A stretch of DNA of 64,000 nt, taken from NCBI GenBank assembly GCA_948616425.1, contig CAPGBJ010000041.1, positions 62,001 to 126,000 of the forward strand, in the 5' to 3' direction. This document shows, in pieces, positions 27,571-36,020 of the stretch (positions within the stretch are counted from its first letter, which is position 1; each line of letters opens with the position of its first letter). This DNA comes from an uncultured Oscillospiraceae bacterium (GTDB lineage: Bacteria > Bacillota > Clostridia > Oscillospirales > Oscillospiraceae). Below the pieces are notes generated by a model. That model was not told the origin of the DNA and did no database searches. It was given only the letters and a program-made list of their open reading frames with translations. The position numbers were made by a program, and so were the translations under genes.

Positions 27571-28579
27571 GACAGCGAAACTTGAATTGACCTACCCGCA
27601 GAAGGCGGCCGCTGTCATCGTCTCTCTAGGAGCGGATAAAGCTTCTGGTCTGTACCAGTTTATGGAACCCGAGGATGTGGAAACCCTCACCATTGAGGTG
27701 GCCCGCTTGGGGATGCTCAATTCCGAGCAGACTGAGGCGGTACTGACCGAGTTCTATCAGACCTGCATGACCAGTAAGGCGGTGACAGAGGGCGGGTTGG
27801 AGTACGCCCGCACGGTTCTGGAGAAAGCCTTTGGCAACCAGACAGCCCAGGCGTTGCTGGAAAAGGTGACCAAGTCGCTGAAGACCCGTGAGTTTGCCTT
27901 CCTGAATAAGGCGGACGTAAAGTCTCTCTTCTCTGCCCTGCAGAATGAGCGTCCTCAGACCATGGCCCTGGTGCTGTCCTATGTGGACCCGGACAAGGCG
28001 GCCGGCGTCATCGAACAGCTGGACCCCCACCGTCAGATCAAGGTGGTGGAGGCCATCGCCACCATGGAGAGCGCCTCCCCCACCGCGATCAAGACCATCG
28101 AAGCGGAGATGGAGCGCAAGTTCTCCAGCATTATCACCCAGTCCAACGTCAAGGTGGGCGGTATCGATTATGTGGCCGGCATTATGAACAATTTGGACCG
28201 TTCCAGCGAAAAGTCTATCTTCGACGGTCTGGCCGAGCACAACGCGGAGCTGGCCGACGAGATCCGCAAGCGGATGTTCGTTTTCGAGGATATTATCACC
28301 ATGGACGACCGTTCCGTGCAGCGATTTGTCCGAGACTGCGACCCCAGAGATCTGGTGCTGGCCCTGAAAACGGCCAATGCAGAGGTATCCAACAAGCTGT
28401 TTACCAATATGTCCGCCCGTATGGCGGAGAGTATCCGGGACGACTTGGAGGTTACCACCAATGTACGTATGAAAGACGTGGAAGACGCCCAGCAGCGCAT
28501 TGTGGGTGTGATCCGCGATCTGGAGGAGCGAAACGAGATTGTAATTCTGAAGGGCGGAAAGGACGATATCATTGCGTAA
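27563..28579 (+). CDS. fliG: flagellar motor switch protein FliG
   Basis: 338 aa, the normal size. The rotor protein that bears torque: N-terminal FliF-binding domain (YPQKAAAVIVSLGADKASGLYQFMEPEDVE), middle domain with the FliM-binding motif EHPQ seen as NERPQTMALVLSY, and a C-terminal domain with the charged torque helix (KRMFVFEDIITMDDRSVQRFVRDCDPRDLVLALK). I use ATG 27563, 6 nt after GGGGAGG; ATG 27557 abuts it. Starts inside fliF and overlaps fliH by 8 bp. Confidence 0.96.
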   Translation: MAETAKLELTYPQKAAAVIVSLGADKASGLYQFMEPEDVETLTIEVARLGMLNSEQTEAVLTEFYQTCMTSKAVTEGGLEYARTVLEKAFGNQTAQALLEKVTKSLKTREFAFLNKADVKSLFSALQNERPQTMALVLSYVDPDKAAGVIEQLDPHRQIKVVEAIATMESASPTAIKTIEAEMERKFSSIITQSNVKVGGIDYVAGIMNNLDRSSEKSIFDGLAEHNAELADEIRKRMFVFEDIITMDDRSVQRFVRDCDPRDLVLALKTANAEVSNKLFTNMSARMAESIRDDLEVTTNVRMKDVEDAQQRIVGVIRDLEERNEIVILKGGKDDIIA

Positions 28580-29432
28580 CATCCTGAAAGGCTTCCTTGA
28601 GCCCAAGGCAGAAACCTATGTACTCCCTGACACTGACAGCATATTTATGGGAGGGGCGGACGAGTTTGTCCCTCTGGCGGCAGAAGAGATCTCTCACGAC
28701 TCTTTGGACATCACCCTGGAGGCGGAGGCGCCAGAGGAGGAAACCGAGGCCGAACCAGAGGAGGAGCCCAAGCAGGAGACTCCCGTCCATTATGCCCAGC
28801 TTCAGGCCGAACTGATTTTGAATCAGGCCCGGGAGGAGGCCCAGCAGATTTTGGACCAGGCCCGGGAGACGGCAATGCGGGAGCAGGAGGAGATTCGGGC
28901 TGGAGCCCGAGACGAGGGCTACCGGGAGGGCTATGCCCAGGGGATCGCAAAGGCTATGGACGACTCTGTCCGAGACCGGGAGGCCACCGCCGCCCGGCTG
29001 GAAAAGGAGGTCCAGTCATTTTTAGAGAAGGCCTCGCTGGCCCGGGAGGAGATGCTTCTCCAGAGCCGGGATGAGCTGCTGGAGCTGTGCCTGTCCATTG
29101 CAGAAAAGGTGGTGCGGGTGAGCCTGAGGAGCAGCAGCGAGGTGATTGTCCGCATGATTCAAACCGCCACCGAGCGGATGAAGCGGCAGGAGTGGGTGCA
29201 CATCTATATCTCCGGCTGCGACACCCGCCAGCTGGCCCAAATATCCCCCGCTCTGACCAGCACATTAGGGGCCCTGTCCCAGCACATCAAGGTGGTCCCC
29301 ATGGGGGATGACGAGAGCGGTACCTGTATTGTGGAGACTCCAGAGGAGATTGTGGACGCCAGCGTGTCCACCCAGATGTCTAACATTCGGGATGTGCTCT
29401 ATGATCAGATGGGGGCCTACTGGCCCCAGTAA
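28572..29432 (+). CDS. fliH: flagellar export ATPase regulator FliH
   Basis: 286 aa, TTG start at 28572 inside fliG. FliH binds and restrains FliI and tethers it to the export apparatus. The sequence shows an acidic, low-complexity N-terminal part (EEETEAEPEEEPKQE), a long coiled coil with the repeated EAGRxxG-like pattern (RAGARDEGYREGYAQGIAKAM) and the C-terminal FliH/YscL domain (SRDELLELCLSIAEKVVRVSL). Confidence 0.9.
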   Translation: MRNILKGFLEPKAETYVLPDTDSIFMGGADEFVPLAAEEISHDSLDITLEAEAPEEETEAEPEEEPKQETPVHYAQLQAELILNQAREEAQQILDQARETAMREQEEIRAGARDEGYREGYAQGIAKAMDDSVRDREATAARLEKEVQSFLEKASLAREEMLLQSRDELLELCLSIAEKVVRVSLRSSSEVIVRMIQTATERMKRQEWVHIYISGCDTRQLAQISPALTSTLGALSQHIKVVPMGDDESGTCIVETPEEIVDASVSTQMSNIRDVLYDQMGAYWPQ

Positions 29433-29444
29433 GAGGAGATTGAC

Positions 29445-30746
29445 GTGTTTCGAGAGCTGATCCCTTCCGTCCGCTCCGCCGAGACGGTGGGACGGACTGG
29501 AAAAATTGAGAATATCGTGGGCATGTCTATTGAGGCCTCTGGAGGCCGGGCCGCCATTGGGGATATCTGTCGTATCTATTCCAACGAATCCGGAGGTCAG
29601 ATCCCTGCCGAGGTGGTAGGCTTCAAGAATGACCATATTCTGTTAATGCCCTACGCCAATATGAGCGGCATCTCTGCGGGCAACTTTGTCCGCAATACCG
29701 GCAAGCGCCTGACGTTGCCGGTGGGGCCCTTTCTGCGGGGGCGGGTGATCAACGCATTGGGGCAGCCCATTGATGGACTGGAACCCTTTCAGCGGGGCGA
29801 CACCTTCTCTGTGGACAGCGCCTATATCAACCCCATGGCCCGCCCCCCCATCCGGGAGCGAATGGAGTTTGGAATTAAGGCCATCGACAGTCTGTTGACC
29901 ATTGGCAAGGGCCAGCGTATTGGAATCTTTGCCGGCTCTGGCGTGGGCAAGTCCACCCTGATGGGCATGATCGCCAAGAATGTGAAGGCGGATATTAATG
30001 TCATCGCCCTGGTGGGCGAGCGCGGCCGTGAAGTTTTGGAGTTTATGCAGAAGGACCTGGGGGAGGAGGGCATGCGCCGCTCTGTGCTGGTGGTTGCCAC
30101 CAGCGACCAGCCCGCCATGCTGCGGATGAAATGTCCCAGTGTGGCCACCAGCATTGCCGAATACTTCTCTGGTCAGGGATATGACGTGCTGTTGATGATG
30201 GACTCCCTCACCCGTTTCGCGATGGCTCAGCGGGAGATTGGCTTGGCCATCGGGGAGCCCCCCATTGCCAGAGGGTACACCCCTTCTATGTACGCAGAGA
30301 TGCCTAAGCTGCTGGAGCGCAGTGGAAACTTTGAAAAAGGTTCTATTACCGGCGTCTACACCGTATTGGTAGAGGGCGATGACACTAACGAGCCCATTGC
30401 CGACACGGTCCGGGGCATTTTGGACGGCCACATTGTCCTATCCCGGCAGCTGGCCAATTCCAACCATTTCCCCGCCATTGATGTGGGGGCCAGCATCTCC
30501 CGACTGATGGTGGAGATTGTCTCCCCGGAGCACCGGCAGTTGGCCGGACAGCTGCGTGATATTATGGGTGTATATGAAAAAAATGCTGATCTGGTTTCCA
30601 TTGGCGCCTATAAGGCGGGGACCAACCCCAAATTGGACCACGCGCTGACCAAGATGGACGCCATCAACCAGTTTCTGATGCAGAGTGTAGATGAGTCCTT
30701 CTCCTATGAGGAGAGTTTGACGCAGATGCGGCGTATCTTGAAATAG
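29445..30746 (+). CDS. fliI: flagellum-specific export ATPase FliI
   Basis: 433 aa. Hexameric ATPase, related to F1-beta, that helps load substrates into the export gate. Walker A AGSGVGKS (163-170), Walker B VLLMMDSLTRFAMAQREI, the flagellar/type III signature PxARGYTPSMYAEMPKLLERSG and a C-terminal chaperone-binding region. GTG start at 29445 behind GAGGAG. 12 bp after fliH. Confidence 0.97.
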   Translation: MFRELIPSVRSAETVGRTGKIENIVGMSIEASGGRAAIGDICRIYSNESGGQIPAEVVGFKNDHILLMPYANMSGISAGNFVRNTGKRLTLPVGPFLRGRVINALGQPIDGLEPFQRGDTFSVDSAYINPMARPPIRERMEFGIKAIDSLLTIGKGQRIGIFAGSGVGKSTLMGMIAKNVKADINVIALVGERGREVLEFMQKDLGEEGMRRSVLVVATSDQPAMLRMKCPSVATSIAEYFSGQGYDVLLMMDSLTRFAMAQREIGLAIGEPPIARGYTPSMYAEMPKLLERSGNFEKGSITGVYTVLVEGDDTNEPIADTVRGILDGHIVLSRQLANSNHFPAIDVGASISRLMVEIVSPEHRQLAGQLRDIMGVYEKNADLVSIGAYKAGTNPKLDHALTKMDAINQFLMQSVDESFSYEESLTQMRRILK

Positions 30747-30772
30747 AAGCTGATGAAGGAGCAGATTGACAG

Positions 30773-31225
30773 ATGAAAAAATTCCGCTTCTCACTGGAGA
30801 CCGTGTTGGACTACAAGCAGCAGGCGCTGGATGCGCTTCGGGCGGAGCACGGAGCCATTCTGGCCAGAGTTCGGGCACAGGAAGAGGTAGTAAACGGCCT
30901 GGAAGAGGAACACCGACAGGTGGATGAGGAGTTCTCCCAGCGTAAGCTGGAGGGCCTTACCGTTTTAGATGCCCTAAACTATGAGCAGTATTTACGGGCT
31001 CTGGAGCGGGAAATATGGGAGGCGCACCGCAAGCTGGAGCAGCTCCAGCGTCAAGAGGAGAAGAAACGCAGTCAGGTGGTGGAGGCCCGGAAGGAGACGG
31101 CCACCATCGAGAAGTTGAAGGAGCATAAGCTGGAGGACTACCGCAAGGCAGTTCAGAAGGCGGAGGAGCTTCAAATTGAGGAGTTTGTCTCCACCACCCG
31201 GGCTATGGCCGGGGCGGCTATTTAA
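30773..31225 (+). CDS. fliJ: flagellar export chaperone FliJ
   Basis: 150 aa, entirely helical and rich in Glu, Lys and Gln. The start MKKFRFSLETVLDYKQQALDALRAEHG is the FliJ signature. The two-helix coiled coil resembles the F1 gamma subunit and sits in the FliI ring. AAGGAG precedes the ATG. Placement right after fliI is conserved. Confidence 0.93.
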   Translation: MKKFRFSLETVLDYKQQALDALRAEHGAILARVRAQEEVVNGLEEEHRQVDEEFSQRKLEGLTVLDALNYEQYLRALEREIWEAHRKLEQLQRQEEKKRSQVVEARKETATIEKLKEHKLEDYRKAVQKAEELQIEEFVSTTRAMAGAAI

Positions 31226-31288
31226 CAGGTGAGTTACACCAATCGGTGTTTCTCTATATAATGGGTCACAGGAAGGAGGTGAATGCAG

Positions 31289-31813
31289 ATGAGCACGCCG
31301 CTTTCGTTCTGTGACATCAGCGCACGGTATGGGCAGGCGCCCGCCCCTCAGAAATCAATTGAGGAGCAGACCGGCTGGAACCCCGAGCAGCTCTTTTTGG
31401 ACTATATGCGAAAGGTTCAGGACCAACGGGAAAAGAACGCCGAGGAGGCGGAAGAGGACGCCCTGATGGCTATGATCGACGCCATGAACGCCTCGGAGAA
31501 GGATAAGGACAAGACCGAGCAGACCCTGACCAACTCCTTGGCAAAGGCGGGCAAGGCCATTGTGGACCAGCACGTGGAGATCCAGCCGGACGGGACCAAA
31601 CGGGTGACCTTGGTAGACCCCTCCGCCACCCTGACGGTTCAAGTTCTGTTGTCCTGCCTGGGCGACCGGTTCACATTTGAACAGGCCGACGATGTCCAGG
31701 AGAACCAGGAACAGGCCGAGGACCAGAGGACCGAGGAAGAGTGCTTGGAAGTCACAGAGACGCGCGACCCCAGCGAAACCAGCGACCCCAATCTCATCGG
31801 AAAGGAGGTGTAA
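31289..31813 (+). CDS. flagellar-cluster protein of unknown function between fliJ and fliK
   Basis: 174 aa, ATG at 31289 about 9 nt after AAGGAGGTG (an ATG at 31283 is too close). Acidic and hydrophilic with no membrane segment. The N-terminal half holds helices (WNPEQLFLDYMRKVQDQREKNAEEAEEDALMAMIDAMNAS), then a short beta-like stretch (VEIQPDGTKRVTLVDPSATLTVQVLLSCLG), then a disordered acidic tail. The phrase PDGTxxVxLxxxA also occurs in the FliK gene product next to it (NPDGTTTAKVELTAAQAA), suggesting a shared element or a relationship to FliK. Stop and fliK start are 6 bp apart. Confidence 0.65.
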   Translation: MSTPLSFCDISARYGQAPAPQKSIEEQTGWNPEQLFLDYMRKVQDQREKNAEEAEEDALMAMIDAMNASEKDKDKTEQTLTNSLAKAGKAIVDQHVEIQPDGTKRVTLVDPSATLTVQVLLSCLGDRFTFEQADDVQENQEQAEDQRTEEECLEVTETRDPSETSDPNLIGKEV

Positions 31814-31819
31814 GAGAGG

Positions 31820-33007
31820 ATGAATGTAACAGACCAGTGGATGCTGGAGCGGATGCAGCAGATAGCGGCCACCATGGCCTCCAACGTGCCCCAGGTGGGA
31901 CAGAACAGTGAGGCGTCCAAACCTGAGAAGGGCGACAGCTTCAAGGACCTGATGGACAAGGCCAAGGACCAGAGGACGGAGGCGCCCAAGAAAGCGGAGA
32001 CCCCGAAGAAGACGGCCCAGAAGACCGACGCGCCCAAGGATGAGTTCCGTAAGGCGGAGATGGTCACAAATCCGGACGGCACCACCACCGCAAAGGTAGA
32101 GCTGACCGCGGCCCAAGCCGCAATGATCGCAGCCGGATACTCCCAGCTTCTGGTGCGGGAGGACGGGACCGTGATGGTTGCCACCGCGCTCAACGAGAAC
32201 GGACAGCCGATACTCCCCGCCATCTACTTGGAACAGCACGGGAAGAGCACCTTCACCAAGGAGTGGTCCTTCATCCAGAACGGCGACCAGTGGGTAATCG
32301 AGCCCAGCGAGGAATTGGAAGCCACCCTGGAAGAGCTTCTCCAGCAGATGCACGACCCCCGGTCGGTGAGCGACATTATGGACGCGCTGACCGCGAAATT
32401 CCAGGCGGTCCAGGGCCAGGCCAAGACACAGGTTGTCATCAGCGAGCCCCAGACCGAGCAGGCCGGCGAGGAAGAACTGGCCGATCTGAGCGGCGAGCTC
32501 ATGGCGGACAAAGCCCTGTTCAAGGATGTGAAGGCCACCCCTGTGAAGGTGGGCGAAAACTTCCAGCTGGACACCCAGGAGCCCGACATGGACGACCAGA
32601 TGGCTGACGCCATTCGGTTTGCGGCCCAGCAGGGTCTGCGCCAGATTGAGATCAAACTCAGCCCCGAGAACCTGGGCAGTCTGACCATCAAGTTGACCCA
32701 GAGCGTGGACGGCTCTTTGCAGGTGGTACTCCACGCGGCCAATGCCAAGGCGGCTAATCTGCTGACCCAGCACCTGGACAATCTGAATGCTGCCCTCCAG
32801 GGCTACAACCAGAACAGCGAGGTGCAGGTACAAGTCCAGCGCAATGAGGACAGTCAGCAGGCGCAGCAGCAGCAACAGCAGGCCGACCCAGACGGGCATA
32901 ACCGCCAACAGCAGCAGCAACAGCAGCACCAGCAGGACAACGGACACAGCGAGGACTTTATCCAACGGCTGCGGCTGGGATTGTTCGGGCTGGAGGACGT
33001 CATCTAA
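31820..33007 (+). CDS. fliK: flagellar hook-length control protein FliK
   Basis: 395 aa. FliK is secreted during hook growth and switches the export gate through FlhB. The N-terminal two thirds are low-complexity (KKAETPKKTAQKTDAPK). The C-terminal Flg_hook domain is clear: AAQQGLRQIEIKLSPENLGSLTIKLTQSVDGSLQVVLHAANAKAANLL. After it comes an unusual Gln-rich tail near residues 355-378. Sequence outside the C-terminal domain varies widely in this family. Confidence 0.9.
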   Translation: MNVTDQWMLERMQQIAATMASNVPQVGQNSEASKPEKGDSFKDLMDKAKDQRTEAPKKAETPKKTAQKTDAPKDEFRKAEMVTNPDGTTTAKVELTAAQAAMIAAGYSQLLVREDGTVMVATALNENGQPILPAIYLEQHGKSTFTKEWSFIQNGDQWVIEPSEELEATLEELLQQMHDPRSVSDIMDALTAKFQAVQGQAKTQVVISEPQTEQAGEEELADLSGELMADKALFKDVKATPVKVGENFQLDTQEPDMDDQMADAIRFAAQQGLRQIEIKLSPENLGSLTIKLTQSVDGSLQVVLHAANAKAANLLTQHLDNLNAALQGYNQNSEVQVQVQRNEDSQQAQQQQQQADPDGHNRQQQQQQQHQQDNGHSEDFIQRLRLGLFGLEDVI

Positions 33008-33029
33008 ATCAGCAGGAGGTGAATCCAAT

Positions 33030-33701
33030 ATGGCAGATTCTATGATTCAGGATGCATTTAACCTTGCGAACCGCTATAAGAGTTATAACCCCACCGTCAC
33101 CGATGACCCCACAATTAACTACTGGGGAGAAAAGGAAAAGTACGACAAACTCTATGAGGACAAATCCAGCCTTTCCTTCACTGATATGTTGGGCCTGATG
33201 GTGTCTCAGTTCCAAAACCAAACAATTGACAACCAGGCCAGCACCACCGACATGATGAACCAGCTGGTTCAGATGAGCAGTATGCAGGCCATGACTGAGA
33301 TGAGCACCCAGATCAAGGAGTTGACTCTGGCAAATGTGATGAGCTACTCTGCCTCTCTGGTGGGAAAAGAGGTCACTGTGGGCATCTGGAACGAGAAGAC
33401 CAAGGAGCTGGAGGAGATTGTTGGCGTGGTGAAGGGCACCGGCACCTACGATGGCCAGCAGGTTATCTACTTGGATAACGGGAAGGGCTACCTTCTGAGC
33501 GACATTATGGCTGTGGGTACGCTGCCTCCTAAGGAGGAGAAGCCTGAGGAGCCCGGCGAGGGCGAAGAGGACGACAAGACCGAGGGGACCGACACCGATA
33601 ATAAGGTGGACCAGACCCCCGACACCGACACGGAGGAGAGCGGCAAGCCTGACGACACGGAGAAAGTACCCGAGGCGGACAACGACAACGCTGTGGGTTA
33701 A
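33030..33701 (+). CDS. flgD: flagellar hook cap protein FlgD (short, acidic C-terminus)
   Basis: 223 aa. Scaffold that caps the growing hook. The N-terminal FlgD domain is typical: LSFTDMLGLMVSQFQNQTIDNQASTTDMMNQLVQMSSMQAMTEMSTQ, followed by ANVMSYSASLVGKEVTV. The usual FlgD Ig-like/tudor part is reduced to one small beta domain (residues 105-150), and the last 70 residues are almost only Glu, Asp, Lys, Pro and Thr. AGCAGGAGGTGAA precedes ATG 33030; the frame is open further upstream inside fliK. Confidence 0.9.
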   Translation: MADSMIQDAFNLANRYKSYNPTVTDDPTINYWGEKEKYDKLYEDKSSLSFTDMLGLMVSQFQNQTIDNQASTTDMMNQLVQMSSMQAMTEMSTQIKELTLANVMSYSASLVGKEVTVGIWNEKTKELEEIVGVVKGTGTYDGQQVIYLDNGKGYLLSDIMAVGTLPPKEEKPEEPGEGEEDDKTEGTDTDNKVDQTPDTDTEESGKPDDTEKVPEADNDNAVG

Positions 33702-33774
33702 GGCGAACGGTCAGGAGGGAATCTGACCCCGAATAAGCGGACAGGAGGTCCGCGAAGAAAGATGAGGAATCACC

Positions 33775-34164
33775 ATGGCAGAACGCATCAATTCTATACA
33801 GGGCGTGTCCCCGGTAGAGCGCGTCCAACAGGTCAGCCGGGTCAGCAGCGCGGCGGCCGGACAGTTTGGCGATCTGCTTCGGCGGGAGATAAAGGTTGCG
33901 GCAGAACCTGCGATCTCTTTCTCCAAGCACGCCCAGAGTCGGGCGGAGGAACGAGGCATTCAGGTGGACGAAACCCTGATGGGGCAGCTGGCCGACTCGG
34001 TGGAGCGGGCCCAGGCCAAGGGAGCCACCAATATTCTGGCCTTTGATGCCACCCGGGCCTTCATCATCAACGTCCCCCACGGGCGGGTGATTACCACCAT
34101 GTCCCAGGAGGAGATGGAGGAAAACATCTTTACCAACATTGACGGCGCTGTACTGCTGAAATAA
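33775..34164 (+). CDS. flagellar operon protein, TIGR02530 family
   Basis: 129 aa. The block ISFSKHAQSRAEERGIQ ... LADSVERAQAKGATNILAFDATRAFIINVPHGRVITTM is the family core, found between flgD and flgE in many Firmicutes flagellar operons. Function unproven; position suggests hook assembly. GGAGG lies about 25 nt upstream, and GATGAGGAATCACC immediately before the ATG. Confidence 0.88.
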   Translation: MAERINSIQGVSPVERVQQVSRVSSAAAGQFGDLLRREIKVAAEPAISFSKHAQSRAEERGIQVDETLMGQLADSVERAQAKGATNILAFDATRAFIINVPHGRVITTMSQEEMEENIFTNIDGAVLLK

Positions 34165-34254
34165 CGCAAGAGCAGGACCTTTTTGGATGCTTTGGTCCCC
34201 TGCCCGACTGACAGGGGACCGGCAGCGCCCTAGAAAAAGGAGTAGATTTATCGT

Positions 34255-35574
34255 ATGACTGGCGCAATGTACGCCGCCATCGGCGGCCTGAAGACCCACA
34301 TGAGCAAATTGAACGTCATCGGCAACAATATCGCCAACGTAAACACTTACGGCTATAAGGCCGGCCGTATGACCTTCAAGGAGTCCATCTACACCACCAG
34401 CCGCTCCGGCAGCAACGGCGGCGCCACCGCCGGCGGCAACAACCCCTCCCAGATCGGCTACGGCTGTTCCGTAGGCTCCATCGACCTGAACATGTCCCCC
34501 TCCACCTACGCCCCCACGGGCCGCGGTCTGGACGTCTATATGGACGGCGAGGGTTTCTTCCTATTCGGCGACAAGGAAGGCGGCATCTTGGACGGCACTG
34601 ATCTGAGCAAGCTTGACCTGTCCCGGGTGGGCGATCTGTGGATTGATCCTGATGGATACGTCTGCAACCACCAGGGCAAGGTGATCTATGGCTTTGCACG
34701 GGTGCAGAATCCTGATTATGACCCCAATGCCCCCAAGGACCCCAATGACCCAGACTACGACGCGAAGAAGATCTCTGAGACCATCGTCAGCTCTCAGCTG
34801 GTCCCTCTGCGCGTGCCCCTGTCTGCAGCTGCGCCCACCGAGGCCAACGGCGGGTTAATTGATTCGGGAAAGACGGACGCAAACGGAGATAAAATCTTTA
34901 CCGCTCAGTGGGAGGAAGGCGACCCTGTCTATCCCTGGCTCCAAACTGAGGAGGTCGGCGGCAAGACCTATAAGACCAACCAGTATGCCGACACAACGGG
35001 CAAGGCCATCGAAGTAGGCGGCGGAAACGCTGGCGGCGGCGGCGCGGGCGGTGCTACAACGGAGGGCACCCGTATTATCGCCGCTGCGGATACCGACCCC
35101 CTGTCCGTCTCCGGTGTGATGCACATTCAGCTCAAGAGCGTGAGCGTGGAGAAAAACGGCGCTATCCAAGGGATCGCCGCCAACGGCGACACTGTGATTC
35201 TGGGCTATGTGGCCGTGGCCAACTGCGACAGTTCTGACGGCGTGACCCACGTGGACGGCCCCTACTACAAGGCGCTGGGCGGCGCAGGCAAAGTCCGTGT
35301 TTCCGCTCTGAACGGTGTGCTGGAGGGAAAGTACTTGGGCAACCAGGAGAGGGGCAAGGACGCAAACGGAAATGATGTCATTCCCGACCCCGCCGACGCC
35401 ATCCTCAACGACAAGGACATTGAGCTGATCAACAGCGGTCTGGAGGCCTCCAGCACCGACGTGGCCAACGAGTTTTCCGAGATGATCACCACCCAGCGCG
35501 GCTATCAGGCCAACACCCGCATTGTCACCGTTACCGACAGCATGTTGGAGGAGCTTGTTAATATGAAGCGGTAA
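34255..35574 (+). CDS. flgE: flagellar hook protein FlgE
   Basis: 439 aa. Subunit of the universal joint. N-terminal D0: MYAAIGGLKTHMSKLNVIGNNIANVNTYGYKAGRMTFKE; C-terminal D0: GLEASSTDVANEFSEMITTQRGYQANTRIVTVTDSMLEELVNM. The middle has a Gly-rich loop (EVGGGNAGGGGAGGATTE, near residue 257). Codons appear strongly biased toward C-ending ones, as expected for a highly expressed structural gene. AAAAAGGAG precedes the ATG. Confidence 0.95.
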   Translation: MTGAMYAAIGGLKTHMSKLNVIGNNIANVNTYGYKAGRMTFKESIYTTSRSGSNGGATAGGNNPSQIGYGCSVGSIDLNMSPSTYAPTGRGLDVYMDGEGFFLFGDKEGGILDGTDLSKLDLSRVGDLWIDPDGYVCNHQGKVIYGFARVQNPDYDPNAPKDPNDPDYDAKKISETIVSSQLVPLRVPLSAAAPTEANGGLIDSGKTDANGDKIFTAQWEEGDPVYPWLQTEEVGGKTYKTNQYADTTGKAIEVGGGNAGGGGAGGATTEGTRIIAAADTDPLSVSGVMHIQLKSVSVEKNGAIQGIAANGDTVILGYVAVANCDSSDGVTHVDGPYYKALGGAGKVRVSALNGVLEGKYLGNQERGKDANGNDVIPDPADAILNDKDIELINSGLEASSTDVANEFSEMITTQRGYQANTRIVTVTDSMLEELVNMKR

Positions 35575-35606
35575 GCGCCTCCTCTGACCTAAAGCGTTGA
35601 CCCGGT

Positions 35607-35638
35607 CCGCTCTGGCGGGGGACTCCCCGCCAGAGCGG
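35607..35638 (+). promoter_or_regulatory. strong stem-loop between flgE and flbD
   Basis: CCGCTCTGGCGGGG (35607-35620) and CCCCGCCAGAGCGG (35625-35638) form a perfect 14-bp stem with a 4-nt loop. No T run follows and flbD starts 26 nt later. It probably protects the 3' end of flgE mRNA or partly ends transcription so that hook protein is made in excess. Confidence 0.6.
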
Positions 35639-35663
35639 CCAAGAGAGGAAAGGAAGGTTTATC

Positions 35664-35879
35664 ATGATTCAACTGACGAAACGCAACGGAGAACGCTTTT
35701 TACTCAATCACCAGCAGATTCAATGTATCGAGATGATCCCCGAGTCTAAAATCGTCATGATGAACCGGGACTATTTCATTGTAAAGGAGTCACCGGAACA
35801 GATTATCCGGCGGATCACCGAGTACAACGCTAAAGTGCAGGATGTGCACCGCACCTTGACTATTGAAGATCGGCGGTAA
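35664..35879 (+). CDS. flbD: flagellar protein FlbD
   Basis: 71 aa. Small protein of the FlbD/SwrD family: MIQLTKRNGERFLLNHQQIQCIEMIPESKIVMMNRDYFIVKESPEQIIRRI. In B. subtilis the homologue SwrD raises motor power. Located between flgE and motA as usual. GAGGAAAGGAAGG precedes the ATG. Confidence 0.92.
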   Translation: MIQLTKRNGERFLLNHQQIQCIEMIPESKIVMMNRDYFIVKESPEQIIRRITEYNAKVQDVHRTLTIEDRR

Positions 35880-36008
35880 TGCCGAACAGGGACGTGTTTG
35901 ACAGGCGCCAAAGGGACGCCAATGGGCTTTTATGCTTAAATGGGGCTTGACGCCTCTCAAATGCGCCCTGAAATAGAAAAGCACCCCCTGCGGGGAGAAG
36001 GAGTGGAC

Positions 36009-36020
36009 ATGCAGCAATGA
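36009..36020 (+). promoter_or_regulatory. three-codon mini-ORF overlapping the motA start
   Basis: AAGGAG, 5 nt, then ATG-CAG-CAA-TGA. The TGA overlaps the motA ATG as ATGA. The ribosome binding site is spaced well for the mini-ORF and poorly (13 nt) for motA, so motA may be translated by re-initiation after Met-Gln-Gln. It could also be chance. The rest of 35880-36008 shows nothing clear. Confidence 0.35.
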
